A stretch of 64,000 bases of DNA from assembly GCA_028564675.1 (NCBI GenBank), contig JAOVVO010000135.1, positions 1-64,000 of the forward strand. The letters run 5' to 3'. The notes beneath the pieces are model-generated. The model ran no database searches. It worked only from the letters and a program-made list of their open reading frames with translations, and was not told where the DNA came from. Both the position numbers and the translations under genes were made by a program. Source of the stretch: Onchocerca lupi (lineage: Eukaryota > Nematoda > Chromadorea > Rhabditida > Onchocercidae). Shown here in pieces: positions 12,177-25,000 of this stretch. Numbering within the stretch: position 1 is the stretch's first letter; the number at the start of each line of letters is the position of its first letter.

Positions 12177-14229
12177 GAAAATCAATCAAAGCTTTCCAAT
12201 TGTTAGAACATTGCACAATTAACATTTTAAAGATCGAAATTGACCGAAAGAATACACAACAGCATAATATTATAATTACTGGACTCAAAATCCCATAGAT
12301 CTGATTGCCAAAACTGCAGAGTTATTTAATGAAACAAAAATTAAAGAATATAAAAGTTATGAATGCATCGATTTTTCGGATGAAAACAACAATTATTAAA
12401 CCATTTGCTTGGATCTATTCTTTGTTAAATTGCTGACATGGGAAGTAATACAAAAAAAAAAAAAAAAAAAAAAAAACCAGTAATTACAACAAACATAATA
12501 GTGATAAAAGAAATTAAATTAGTCCCGATAAGATCAATCATCATGTTACTACTAATGATTAATTACCATAGAAAGAAACTGTAACAACCAAAATAATGTA
12601 TATACAAGTATCTCTGAATCTATTTTAACGAGCAACTGATAATTACATTGTGGTAGACAATATTGAAAGAAAACAGTAGAATTATCCCCAAATTAAACAA
12701 ATTAAATGATAATGTAACTGACAAGGAGCCAGAATTCTGACCATCCCTGGCCTACGGAAATCAATAGATAAAACGCAGCGGTTTGAAAATAATTGATTAA
12801 TGCCATAAGCTTCCTGATGAAAACTTTCGTTATGTTTACATGCACGTTGGACATTTGATCTTTTTGAGTAATACAGCTCTATTCTAGTTTAATATTACTG
12901 CTTATATAAGGAAACATGAATGGCATGTTTCTACCGATATCAAAGAAATATTGATATGCTCACTTCTTACATTTCATGAATTATTTCTTCCCAAATTGAT
13001 AACTTTCTCTAAGTAATAAATATCTTATCTAATCACGTATATAATAGATCTGATATTATCTCCTCCATTATTAACGATAAAATGCAATGAAAAATATGAT
13101 ATTACGAACCTGTATTGACGAATATGCATATACTTCGCTCTTTTGTTCTTTTTACACTTCTTCTTACAAGAATCAAATAATTAATGAATCATTCCCACCT
13201 GGATTAAAATACAGAGGCAAATACGATAAATAAACGAAGAAAACTGAAAGATAATCCATTTTTAAAAAGAGATAAATATGTATCAAAAATGAAACATATG
13301 ACATAAAAGTAACTTATTGTATCTACTATATTCATTTTGCCATTCCATTTTAAAATTGCAACTGATGCATCAGATCACTACTGAAGAGATAAATAATCTA
13401 TAGATTCCATCCATCTGTTTCGAAATATTTGAGTAAATTGCTCAAAGAAAAAAAAAAAAAGAAAAAAGAAATGACAGATTAATCAAAAGCTATAAACCAA
13501 TATCATTGGAGTGAAACTTCCAATAAATACAAGTTATGAGATGCAATATTTAATAGCACGAAAAAAAGAAATTATATTTTCCATCAATTCAATGTCCTGA
13601 ATATAAGAAATGAGTATTTGAAATCATAACTTTGTTTATGACTGAAAATTATCAATTGCAGAGTAATTTTTTCAACAATAAAGAAGCATGAAAGAGATAT
13701 TAATTTACAGATAATTACACATCTATTCAATAGTCTATAAATGACAGCTATCAATAAGCGGAAGACGGAAAAAAAATTTAGGTTAGGGAACTGATCTATT
13801 TCACATTGAAAGCATCACGAACTATCTTAAGAATATTAGAAAACTATTTACATCTAAAGCAAAGCAATTATAACTTTAAAAAAACAGTCGGAATCAAATA
13901 ACCAAGAAAAGGCAATTCCAAATTAGGAGAAAATTGAACAAGGAGTTTTATGCTACTCAGCGAATCACATACTGATGAAATTTAAGTGATATTTCAATCT
14001 AATAAATTAATCGATCTTCAAACATAAACCTTTTTACGTTCTATAGTAATATATTATTATTCCATTCTGATGAAAAATAGCATCTGAATTAAGGATATTG
14101 CTGCGAAAACTAAGTTGGAAAGAAAACATAACAAATCATGCAAAGCATAAAGCAAATCGCATATATGCTAATGTCAAATAAACAAAGAAAAAAAAAAAAA
14201 AAAAAAAAAAAGACGCTCCGATTAATAAA
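12177..14229. other. Gap between ARL2 and the NBR1-like gene
   Basis: About 2 kb on the 3' side of ARL2. It is AT-rich with poly-A/T runs (near 12453 and 14189). The only coding-like stretch is a 64-codon minus-strand frame at about 12682-12875 (contains NVQRACKHNESFHQEAYG) with no clear start or splice partner. It may hold UTR or an unplaced exon. Confidence 0.4.
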
Positions 14230-15858
14230 TTAATCGAATGTAAACAGCCGAGATGAGATATCAGTACATAACCAATCAATTGCTTCAGTGAGATTTTCGC
14301 CAGTAAATGCACTACATCCATATATATTCCAATGATGTGACTTCAAATTGCGCAAACCCAATAACTACAAGCATTGAACCAATAAGTTATAGTTTCAAAT
14401 TAAATAAAACTAAGCTATGCTATGAAAACCAAATTATTAAATCTATTTCACCGGATTAGTCAATTTTTAACACAAATTCATTTCATAAAGCTTAATTTAA
14501 GAAAACAGGTCTTCCCACTTAATCCTTTAATCAATAAAATCTGATATTATTTGACATCATCTTTATATTTATATGTTCATAACAAAGTCTTCAAAAATGG
14601 ACAAACAAATCCCAGAGAAAAGAAAATGAAAGACCTCTAACCTCCTCAATTTCTTTCGAACTTGCACTGGACGATAAATCTTGTTTGTTCGCAAGAACTA
14701 AAAGTGATGCCCCGGCTAGCCGTTCTTCCACCTTAAAGTTATTAAAACCTTAAAAAAAAGTAAATTTTTCAGGGAAGTACAGTTCTGCCAACTAAGATGG
14801 TATGCTTAATAGATGAGGAATGAATGTCAATAAAACTCAAAAAATTAGAATCGGAAATATATTCAGTGCATAACAAGATTCAAAACTATCATGCAGTTGT
14901 CACTGGAATTCTTATTACTCTCTTATTCTGTTTAAAGGATAGTGAAATTATAGATGAAAACCGCACAGCATTTTATTTGAAAAGTGATACGAACAGCATA
15001 AAATCGTACCAGCAATGAACCAAGTTCACGCTTACAATCATCCATTCTATCAATATCAGCTGAATCAACCACCCATATAACGCCATCTGTTTGTTCGAAA
15101 TAATTTCGCCAATATGACCGCAAACTTTTCTGTCCGCCAACATCCCACATATTCAACTTCATATCTTTGTATTCTAATGTTTTGATATTGAAACCTGTAC
15201 AAACAAATTCAATCTCAAAATACGCAAATCATTCTAAGTTTGTGGACAACAATAGAAATAAGTCAACTAAGCTCAAATCAAGGCAACTGTTTCGCAAATT
15301 TGTATTTGTAAAAGATGATTCAATAATATTTACGCAGAACTAATGGCATATATCACCTGTTTTAGAAATAATGTAATCAGTAATAAATGAGTCGGTGACT
15401 AATTATATTCGAAGAATTTGACAGCTTGCTGGTTTTGTTTCTTTCACAAAATAATGTTATAATTAACGATTAAATTAATTAAACGATTTAACAGAGTTAG
15501 CAAAATTACTGATCTGCACTCCTAAAAGTAATGAGACTTTTAGTTTTTGAAGACTTGGAGGAAACTTCACATACAAACTTCAAAAAATTCACTTTTTATT
15601 GACTGAATGACTGGCCCAACTATCAAGTCTGCATATTCAACCATTTCTATTGATAGTTATAACCCATTCAAGAGTGGCTGATCGCAAATATTCAGAATGG
15701 ACATTGGACATACCGAAAGTTGGTGCAATTTCATTAATTTCTTCACCATTTAGTTTTCGCAGTACAGTTGTTTTCCCACCGTTATCTAGACCAAGAACTA
15801 ATATTCGTAGTTCTTTTTCCTTTAAACGCTGTTTCTTCAAAATTGTAAGGAAACCCAT
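14230..15858 (-). CDS. evl-20: ADP-ribosylation factor-like GTPase ARL2
   Basis: Small GTPase that works with tubulin cofactors in tubulin folding and microtubule biology; in C. elegans this is evl-20. Exons: 15858-15714, 15194-15010, 14731-14642, 14364-14230, giving exactly 184 residues, the usual ARL2 length. Visible motifs: the MGFLTILKKQRLKEKELRIL amphipathic start; P-loop GLDNGGKT at 23-30 (most ARLs have GLDNAGKT); switch 2 WDVGGQKSLRSYWRNYFE with Gln70; VDSAD; guanine-binding NKQD at 125-128; SAFTGENL near the end; and the ARL2-type tail DISSRLFTFD. These separate it from ARL3 and ARF. It lies 0.75 kb downstream of eIF3G on the same strand, a pairing I recall from C. elegans (F22B5.1 and F22B5.2). 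Its leader carries a tiny upstream ORF (see 15859-15892). Confidence 0.96.
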
Positions 15859-15894
15859 TTCAGCAATCGACTTTCATTCCTGTACTGGTATTCT
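15859..15894 (-). promoter_or_regulatory. ARL2 leader with acceptor and a 5-codon uORF
   Basis: A TGTATTTTTCAG acceptor ends at 15893 on the minus strand. The 34-base leader contains ATG-AAA-GTC-GAT-TGC-TGA (15877-15860), which stops one base before the ARL2 ATG. The acceptor lies about 180 bases after a minus-strand AATAAA (about 16072-16077), a spacing compatible with an internal operon gene. Confidence 0.6.
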
Positions 15895-16606
15895 GAAAAA
15901 TACAATTAATTTACAGCACGAAATTTATTTTTACCTGTCTCACTGAAAATTTCTGAGATAGCTATAAAACATATAAACTGATAAATTAACCATCTATCTA
16001 TACTTATCTTTCCTCTTGTACTTTTCAGAAAAGAAAAAAAAGAAAAAAAAAACAGAATAAGCGAAAGATAAATTTATTATTAAAAAAATACTTCGCTTTC
16101 ATGCATACAATCCAAAAAAAAAAAAAAGAAAAAAAAAATCCTCAAATAAATGTTGGGAGAAAGACTTCGCATCAAAATCATACAAAAAACCAAGCCCATT
16201 TCATATTTTATTCAAACTCGATCATCACAGGATAATACAATTAAAACAAAAATCATGAAAAATTCCATTCAAATTCATATGGCGGTACTGTTGCGATATA
16301 TCGTTAATTATTTGGTCTGAAATGAAAAACTGTTATTGATTTTACCGGAAATATCATTCACTTGAAAGCCGACTTAACTTTCTTAGCGACAAGATAACAT
16401 GGCCATCATTACAATTATACTGTAAGAAATTCCTAATAACGATAAATGACTCAAAAAAAAGTTTTCCGATACCTTGAAACATGAAATTTAACATAATAAA
16501 ATTAAACTGCATTATTTTTTATCAATTGGTAACCAGTGATAATAACTGATAGTTGAACTGATATGATCGATAAAATTATAAACCAAATCCAAATTACAGA
16601 ATACAG

Positions 16607-18885
16607 TCAAACAAACCTTGTCCACTCAACTTTTAATACGAGATGATCCAGCTTATATCCATTCAATTTCTGTATCGCGGCTTCTGTTTGACTCCGATGT
16701 TCAAATGTGACAAAAGCGAATCCTTTCGGTTTATTCGTGTGTTTATCCTTCGCAATAAAGACTCGATTTACGGTACCCACAGTACCAAACAAAGCACGGA
16801 GTTCCTAAAAATATTAAAACTATTAAATGATACAGCAGTACGGAAAATGTAGCAACTTTCTTGAACTTCTTTATTTTTATTCAGTTTGATATTGTATGTA
16901 AGCTAAAAGCAATAATCTCAAACTTCCAAATTATGATAATACATAAAAATCCTTTTAAATCATACAGCAGCATCTCACAACTAAAAATGAAGTAAAATTA
17001 AATTCGATAAAAAAAAGCATAATTCAAACTTTCGAAAAATGATATCACCATTTCATCACATTCTTCCGGCAAATTTGTAACTCTGCACGTATTTTCCTCG
17101 GACCTTCTTTCTGCACCACCTGTAATCACTGGCCGATCTCCACGCATTCCCGGTGCTACATATTTGCCTGATCCCGGCACTGCTGGACCGAGTTTTGTAT
17201 CTTTCTCTTTATTTTCCAAATCCTCTTCATCATCTTTCGCATACATTGACTTGTATGGACAACTTACAGACCAATGTTCGTCCGACTAAAAATGATCTCA
17301 AAATATGAATTAGATTGTAAGCATTCCAATTAACGTTAACGAATTTAATCAAACTATGACCATAATGTTACTGAGATATGATTAAATGTGCATTTAATCT
17401 ACCCGTAATTCTAAGTTTACAAGCATAATGCGGATTTTTCTTTGAAATCAAAAATAAAATTCAATGTTTCTAATTCTTTAAGATATGGTGAGAATCAAAT
17501 ATTATTCCCTTCCATAGAATTTTAAACAAACCAACTTTGCAATAGCGACAATGAGTGAATGATCCTCCAGTTGTCGTTGTAACTTTAGTTCCTTCATCAC
17601 CGATATCGAGTTGTTGCTAAAATATAGTTAGTGCAGTTCTAGCTATTTAAAATTTATCAAATAGAGTGCTAACGAAAAAAATATCAGAAACAAATTACTT
17701 ACTTCACCAGCACGATTCCTAATGAATTGCATAAGGACTTCTTCAGCGACATAAGTTGTGGACACATGCGGTCCAGGACCATCATTCTTGCACTGCCCAA
17801 ATTTCTTCCATTTCTTCCGCTCTGCTATTGGTCTTGCCACCTTTTTCGTTACAACTTTAAAAGTTGTCACAACCTATCATATGCATATAAATAGTACAAA
17901 ACCAAACATTGCTCAAGACTGCTGCATTAGGCCTTCGTCCAGCTTATATGATTCATTTGAATTTGAATTTACTTGTCTTATGTGCTTTCTTGATTAATTC
18001 CTTTATTTATTCGTTCACTAATTGAAAATGTCACCATTACTACCTTAAAGAAATCAAATCATTAATATTAAACCGGTATCTTCATCAACTTTGCTGACCT
18101 TATATTTGCCGGTATCATCAGAAATAATATCGGTTACAATTTTAATACCGTCTTTTGTCGATTCACGTGTTCCACCCAAAGCTGGAAAAGTCATGCAAAA
18201 AATATATACAACAAAAGAACTTCACATAAAGAAAACAGGTCTGAAATACTTCCGCCAGACTAAGCAAAATTTATCCATCTTTCGAATCTCATGATTACAT
18301 ACCCCAGAAATCATTCAATAATTCCATTGCCTGTCCGACACAAATGTATCAAATCAATAAGTACACATCTTAATTCCACAGCACTACAGAAGTAGCGCTT
18401 AAGTTCAACAGAAATTTTCAAAAATTCACTACACTTTATATGCTATTCTTCACATCTCACTTCTTGATAATGCAATTACTCATCAGTTTCGCATAAGAAA
18501 TTCAAAAACCAAGCACAAGCATAAAACAAAAAATTTATGAAAGAATAAGGACGACTTACTCTCCTGTTCGACTGCTTCAGCCCAACTACCAATAGCAGAA
18601 ATAGAACTTCTGCAAATCAGCAGCAATTAGAGAATGACAACAAAAGATTAAAATAGCATAACTTCCAAAGAAGGAGTATTTCCCAAATTTTCAGTTGCTA
18701 CATCTATATGTAAAGTTGATCAATTGTATTGTCAAACGAGCACAACTACGTTACATAACATTGCACTTGGACTTGTCAAATATATCATAAATAATACACG
18801 CAATGTTATTCAATAAATAGTGAAAAAAGAATCATATAACTTACAGATTAGGAAGTGGAAGTGCAGTACTTGCTGTTACAGCCAT
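16607..18885 (-). CDS. eif-3.G: Eukaryotic translation initiation factor 3 subunit G
   Basis: RNA-binding subunit of eIF3, which acts on the 40S ribosome in initiation and scanning. Exons: 18885-18845, 18609-18560, 18181-18099, 17873-17703, 17616-17536, 17285-17049, 16804-16607; in phase, 286 residues (usual range 260-320). Features in order: SWAEAVEQE near the N-terminus; the conserved core ERKKWKKFGQCKNDGPGP and STTYVAEEV; a zinc knuckle with exact C-X2-C-X4-H-X4-C spacing (C138, C141, H146, C151), split by an intron; a charged linker ending in GKYVAPGMRGD; then a C-terminal RRM from about 205 with RNP2 (CRVTNL) and RNP1 (KGFAFVTF), ending in KVEWTRFV. A TTATTTCAG acceptor 17 bases before the ATG suggests a trans-spliced or very short leader. 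It is the first gene of the minus-strand cluster. Confidence 0.95.
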
Positions 18886-18904
18886 CTTTCTAAATAATTA
18901 ACCT
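18886..18904 (-). promoter_or_regulatory. Leader acceptor of eIF3G
   Basis: The minus strand reads ATTTATTTCAG up to 18903. The ATG comes 17 bases later. No paired upstream exon is evident, which is typical of spliced-leader addition in nematodes. Confidence 0.55.
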
Positions 18905-19380
18905 GAAATAAATAATGACGTCATTAATCAACATGACATAAATAAATATTGTGATATAGGATAAACAACAGTTCCACCAAAACTTCTATATATCACAATT
19001 CAACAGTTGTACTTACAGCATAATAATCTAGTGACAAACAGTGATAGTGTGAAAAATGATCGCGAATAACGAGCATATTTCCCATTAGTCGTTCCCTCCT
19101 CATCAATTCTGTATTGCACGAATACACTAGCAATTACTTAAGTAAATAATTCAAGAATAATTAAAACGCTTAACCATCTTTACGTGAATGCTAAAAAATA
19201 CCTAATAATCTAAAAGCATATCAAATTTCCGTCAATAATTTCTTTACAGCATATACATTAGTCATTCAATCAATAATTCAAAAACAGTAACAAGTCGATA
19301 ACATTTAATCAAATATACTTAAATTCTTTATATAACTACTACTTTTCAACGAAGTGTACCTAATCCTCCACATAACTGCC

Positions 19381-19680
19381 ATCAATTACATGCACCACGT
19401 CATCCTACGTAATTAATAAACGTCCACACGTGGCATCTGCAACTCTTCCACGCATCCGCGCACTCTACTTCAGCAACAAAATCAGCCATACGAGATGTTG
19501 CATACAAACCGAAACTAAAACATGAAATCAGTATGAAACCATCAAATCAGAGTGACATAAGCCGAAATGCACAAATTCGTCCCGCGTAATGCCCTGTGAA
19601 ACCATTTCATCAGAGTGATATAAACCAAATTGCGTAAAACCGAATCTCATGCATGAATAAGCGCTAAAATATGACGAATT
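19381..19680. promoter_or_regulatory. Probable promoter region upstream of eIF3G
   Basis: GC-richer than its surroundings. It contains a perfect E-box CACGTG at 19427-19432. A 36-base direct repeat occurs at 19535-19570 and 19598-19633 (core ATCAGAGTGAYATAARCC), 63 bases apart. The position, about 0.5-0.8 kb upstream of the eIF3G ATG, fits a promoter for this gene or cluster. This is inferred from position and composition. Confidence 0.4.
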
Positions 19681-20599
19681 TGGAAGTATGTGGGTGGGAG
19701 GTTGGTAGGTTGTCTCTTTTTTTTAGATTATTACAGTAGAATTATTGATTTTAGAGTGGCAATATTATGTTATGAATTTTATTGTAAAGATATGTGAAAG
19801 ATTAAAAATATTGAAGTTTAGGAAATAAAAATTGCTTGTTCTTACGAAATAAATCAAAAGCTATTAAAAAGTTCAAATAGAGGAGATGATTTTAGTGATA
19901 ATGCATAAACAATTGTAAGATGATTTTAATGGTAAAGCACAAACAATGATAAGACAATTCTGATGATAAAAAATTATTACAAATAATAATAAAAGGATTT
20001 TAATACTGAGGTACAAGTAATAATACGAATTAATCAAATCAGTAATTTTACGTGATCAAAATTTGGTCAAGTAAAATTACTTGTTCGATTAATTAATGTA
20101 AATTAAGCTAGCAAGAAAATGGCCATGAGATTAACATCTTGACAAAAAATTGGTCAGATTTTTGTGAAATTTTGTAATTCATAAAAATTGATGCAGTGAT
20201 CTTTTTTCGAGAAAACATTTTATGAATATTGTTATTGATATTTCACGTCATAATGTCATATGTTAATTTCGATCTTTGATTTCAAATCAAAACAAGAATA
20301 TTTTAGTTTGAATCAATTAAATAATTAGTAATTGCGCAATATAATTATCTTCCTAAAATGTTGGAAAAAAGTTACTTAATTCGTAAAATATTGAAAAAGA
20401 TTTTGGATTGGAATATTCTGGACAGATTTAGAGTGAACATTTTGACAAGTAAAAACAATCAATTTGTTTATATTTGAAACAAAAAAAAAAGAAGGAAAAA
20501 AGAAATAAGCATAAAGTTTCAAAGAACAAATTGTTATTTTGCTATATGTCAATTGCACCGAAGGAATGTAAAATGATGAACAATCGAGCAACCTGATCG

Positions 20600-22060
20600 A
20601 TTGCTTGACCTTGAGGTCATTCTCATCTGATGATGTTGCAGTAAATAGGGTAAATATCCATGTATAATGTATAATCCTCTTTGTAATTCTAAATCTCTCT
20701 CAGGTAACTGTATATTTTCTTACTATTTACATATTACATATCCATAGATGATTTACACTGCACATTCTTTTGTAATTGCTTGCACTAATCGAGCATTTTG
20801 CAACTTGGTTGTTTGAAACCGAGGTCATTTGTCATCAGGAGAGAATGTCAATGAATGACATTTATCCAAATCGAGTAATATGCAACCGAGTTGTTTGACC
20901 CCGAGGTCATTTGCGCAGGAGAGGGGCAATGAATGGATGTCAACAAATGGCATTTACCCAAATCCAGTGATATGCAATTGAGTTGTTTGACCTCGAGGTC
21001 ATTTGTGCAAGAATGCAACCAATAGGTGGACATGACATCAATAAATGATATTTACCCAAATCGAGTGATATGCAATTGAGTTGTTAGACGTTGGGGTCAT
21101 TCGTAGAGGAGAAAAAAAACAATGGATGGACATCGATAAATGGCATTTATCCAAGTTGAGGAATATGCAACTGAGTTGCTTGACCCTGAGGTCATTCGTA
21201 CAAAATCCAACCAACAGATGAGCATTAGCAATATTTACCTAATATATATATATATATATATATATATCTAAATCAAGGGATATGCAACTAAGTTGCTAAA
21301 TTCCGGGATCATTTGTACAGGATATATCCAATAGTTAACATTAGCAATATTTATCTAATCAATATTTATCTACTAAAAAAAGTAAATTTAAAAGAAAAAT
21401 GAAATTTTGGAATTTTATCCTTTTGAAAGGAAAGAAACAGTTGCAGTCTGATAAAAGCGATCTGATAAATTTACACTAAAAGCGATCTTATCCGAATATC
21501 AAGTGATCAATGATCATTCATGAGCAACTGATTTGCTTGACCTTGAGGTCATTTGTAAATAAAACCACAATCAATAAATGAATATCAATAAATGACATTT
21601 ATTTAAATTGAATAATCTGCAATTGAGTTGCATGAGCTTGGAGTTGCTTGAACAGAACTATTAGCCAAATGAGTGGACATTAATATTTTTTTACTTAATT
21701 TTTACTTAATTTACTGCATTAGTAGTAAATTTGAATGAAGAATGAAATTTTAGAAATAAAAAAAAACGAATATCATCCACTCTTGATTAAGAGAAAAGAA
21801 ATGAACGATTGCATCCACAAAAATGTAATTGATTTGCTTGACCTCGGGGTCATTTACTTGACCCTGAGGACACAGCTAATGGTTACACATAAACAAATGA
21901 TATTTACTGAACTGAAAGCAAACCATAAGAATTCAAATGATTTGCTTGACCCCGAGATCATCTTCTAATGGACACAACTAATGGCTACACATTAACAAAT
22001 GATATTTACCTAAGTTAAATGATTCGCAACCATTTGTCCATGCGGTCACTCCCAAAATGA
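20600..22060. repeat. Degenerate ~90-110 bp satellite with an AGGTCA everted-repeat core
   Basis: A recurring unit reads roughly ATGAATG...CAATAAATGGCATTTACCCAAATCGAGTGATATGCAA..., followed by GAGTTGTTTGACCYYGAGGTCATTTG. Cores occur at 20606, 20896, 20988, 21181, 21538, 21839, 21859 and 21947, with decayed ones near 20812, 21086, 21295, 21625 and 22040. The 14-base core at 20988-21001 (TGACCTCGAGGTCA) is a perfect palindrome. The core is better conserved than the flanks. A TA microsatellite (21242-21268) interrupts the array. Confidence 0.85.
21242..21268. repeat. (TA)n microsatellite
   Basis: A 27-base AT alternation inside the satellite array, replacing part of one unit. Confidence 0.9.
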
Positions 22061-25000
22061 TGCAACCAATGAGTGGACAACAATATGCTTCTAGATATTC
22101 CTCCTAAATATGGAGCTAAATGCTTACAGGTCAAAGGTCAGTCTTTATCAGGCCTTTTTCATTTCAAGGAGATGCAAAAGAATGCGTAGTAATGGATAAT
22201 TAAATCATTAATAAATTGATTTGTCTAAATCAATTTTTTTACAGTCTTTTCAACTCTCCTCTCTAACTACTTTTTATAGGATTTTTGATTTATAGATCGA
22301 ATTTGCAATTCAAATTTGTTACGAACTGATTAAATTATAATTTAAAGATTATGATAAAATTATGATAAGTATGATAAAGATAATTATAGCAGTTTATTCA
22401 TTAAAATGCAAATATATCCTAACATAATTCTCCGTTAGTGGAAAATGTGCCGAAAAATTGGATGAAATATGCAAATTTATAATTCAAATTTGTTATCAAC
22501 GGATTAAGTTATAATTCAAAGATTAGTGATAAACCTGTGATAATAATTTAATTCATAAATCTTAATGTAATTCTCTGCTGGGAAAGGGAGGAGGGGGAGG
22601 GAGGGAAAATGTGCCGAAAAATTGAATGACGTAAAATTCGTTCAATTATTAGCTCTAATTATCAGGTATTGAACCATCTGATTTTCCTAAATTTATTTTT
22701 AATAAGAGATCTAAGACAATCTTGGCAAATTTACGAATTAGAATTGTTACATTAATTCTAATTAGAATTAGAATTTAATTAGATTTGTTAATCAATTAGA
22801 ATTATTACTGAATTAGAATTGAATTGTTCTTGAATTAGAATTGTTACGAAAATAAAAAAAAATTTAAACTGTTACGTATTGATATGACCTTTTTTAAGAT
22901 ATCCAGGTTAACGATTAGATCGAAGAAGTGATTATTCCTATGACCCTAACTTCAGATTCTATTCAAATTTTTATTAATTTAGGTTAAACCAAGATTTGCA
23001 AATAATAAAATTTGAATAGAATTTGAAATTGCATCTTAACAAATTAGAATTTAAAATAATAAAATTTTAACTTTAGCAATAGAATTTGAGTCTTAAAAAA
23101 TTCATTCTTTAAAAAATCCTCAAAATTCTTCATTACTTAAGCAAATTTGGTATGCATCTAATAAATACTATTTCCATTCAATTTCTTATTTATTACTAAC
23201 TTTTTTTTCCTGAATATTATTACCGGAGGAAAAAAAATTGGCTAAATTTGATCATCAAAAACAGCATCAAATATTGAAAATATCTAAAAAAATCGATATT
23301 ACATGAGTTAATCGAATTAGATCAAAGCTAACTGAGGTAAAGAAAAGGAATGAAGTAAATATGTAATGAAATTTTAACATTTTAAATTTAAAGGAGAGGA
23401 AAAGAGAGCGTCATTTGTCATCAATTTATTGGAAAAAACGTTTTAGTGGTGGTAAAATTTAACAAAACATCTTAAAAATAGAAATTTTTTGACAAAAAAA
23501 AAAAAGAAAAAACAATTTGACAAAACATCTTAAAAATCATTTGAAAATAAGAAGGACACACACACACACACACAGACACACACACACACACACACAGAAA
23601 TGAAGCAAATTCTACAAATAACAACTTCTAATTTATTAATTACACAATTAATAAATTAATAATGTTTAAAATTTTTGAATTTTGAATCTAATTAGCTTAT
23701 TTCATTTAAAAATTAAATTGTCTTCTTTTAAATTGACATTTTATTTAAAAATGATTCAATAATTTTAATACATGCATGTTTTCTATGTCATTTTAATTCA
23801 GACACATAATTAAAAGAATTACAATTCCAATGATATTACAATCCTAATAAAATTACAGTCTCCATGATATTCTTTTGATAAATAATAAATCTTTATTTTG
23901 AAAAAAATTGAAATTTAGCTATCTTCTTTTTTTTTTGCTTTTGTTAATTTGTTAATTAAAAAAAAAAAAAAATGGCTAATTATGACGAAAGATTAGGATA
24001 AAATGGTAGTTTTATCGTTGTTATATTATAACATATTATTTTTCAATCTAAATATAATTTAGAATAGAATGAAATTCCGAAAATTTTAAATAAATAAAAA
24101 AAATTTTTTTTTGGCAAATGACAATTTGAAAATTTGAATATATCAAAAATCATTCTATTAGTGAATAAATTATGTAAACTTTTCTATTATTTCTAATAGA
24201 TTCTATGGTAACGCTATTTCAGAAATGTTTAATAGCTCAATTTAATTACTCAATTTTAATTGAATTTTCAACCAAAAGCTGTAAATATGCAAATGTCCGA
24301 CATAAAAAACTTTAAAATTAATAATAAAAGAATGCGATTAATTTTAAAATTCAAACAATTCTCATTAAAAGTTATAAAATTGTTCTCATTTCTGATAAAA
24401 AGATATTGATAAATAAATTTAAATTATCATTTCCTTTCTTTCTTTATGATAATAATTTATGTTTTTCTGAGCAATTAATAATTAAACTATTAAGATCAAA
24501 AGCATTAACAATTATAATCGATAAATTGATTCTACGACTTGAAATATTTTATATAAATGAATTGGAAATTTAAATTAAATTTAATTTTAAATTTCCTCGT
24601 TTAAAATTAACCTCAATTTCGATTTAACTATAAATTTTATTATTATATTCATTTGTCTTATTTTTTTCATCTTTATTCTTCACTTGCTGACCTCAAAAAA
24701 TTAGTTAAATAGGTTACGTTTTCATAATTTTTTTTTTTAATATCTATGCAAAAATACTTCGAAAATACTTAATAATTTAATATTTGAAATATTTAATACT
24801 TGAAAAAAATTAATTCTGAATATCTAAAAATAGCTATGCAAATTAGAATTATTTTATTGGTATTGTAAACTTCATTCATCTAATACAATGCATTTTGCTT
24901 TTCCACTTTTTATGATAACGAATGAAAAAAGTAAAAATGATATCATTGATAACTGATAAATGATAACCAATTAAAACAAATTAATATATATCATTTCTAT

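Noticed and set aside
12154..12288. Upstream extension of the NBR1-like protein from ATG 12225 or earlier
   Set aside because: It reads through a strong TTTTCAG acceptor, and the added residues (MLIVQCSNNWKALIDFQ) have no PB1 counterpart. The later ATG at 12153 is preferred.
15650..15946. 98-codon plus-strand ORF across ARL2 exon 1
   Set aside because: Antisense shadow of the ARL2 P-loop exon.
18303..18330. A 28-base mini-exon (AMELLNDFWG) in the eIF3G gene with plausible splice sites
   Set aside because: Including it breaks the frame: the previous exon ends in phase 1 and the mini-exon would then hit TGA. Joining 18560 directly to 18181 keeps phase and gives EQETLGGTREST.
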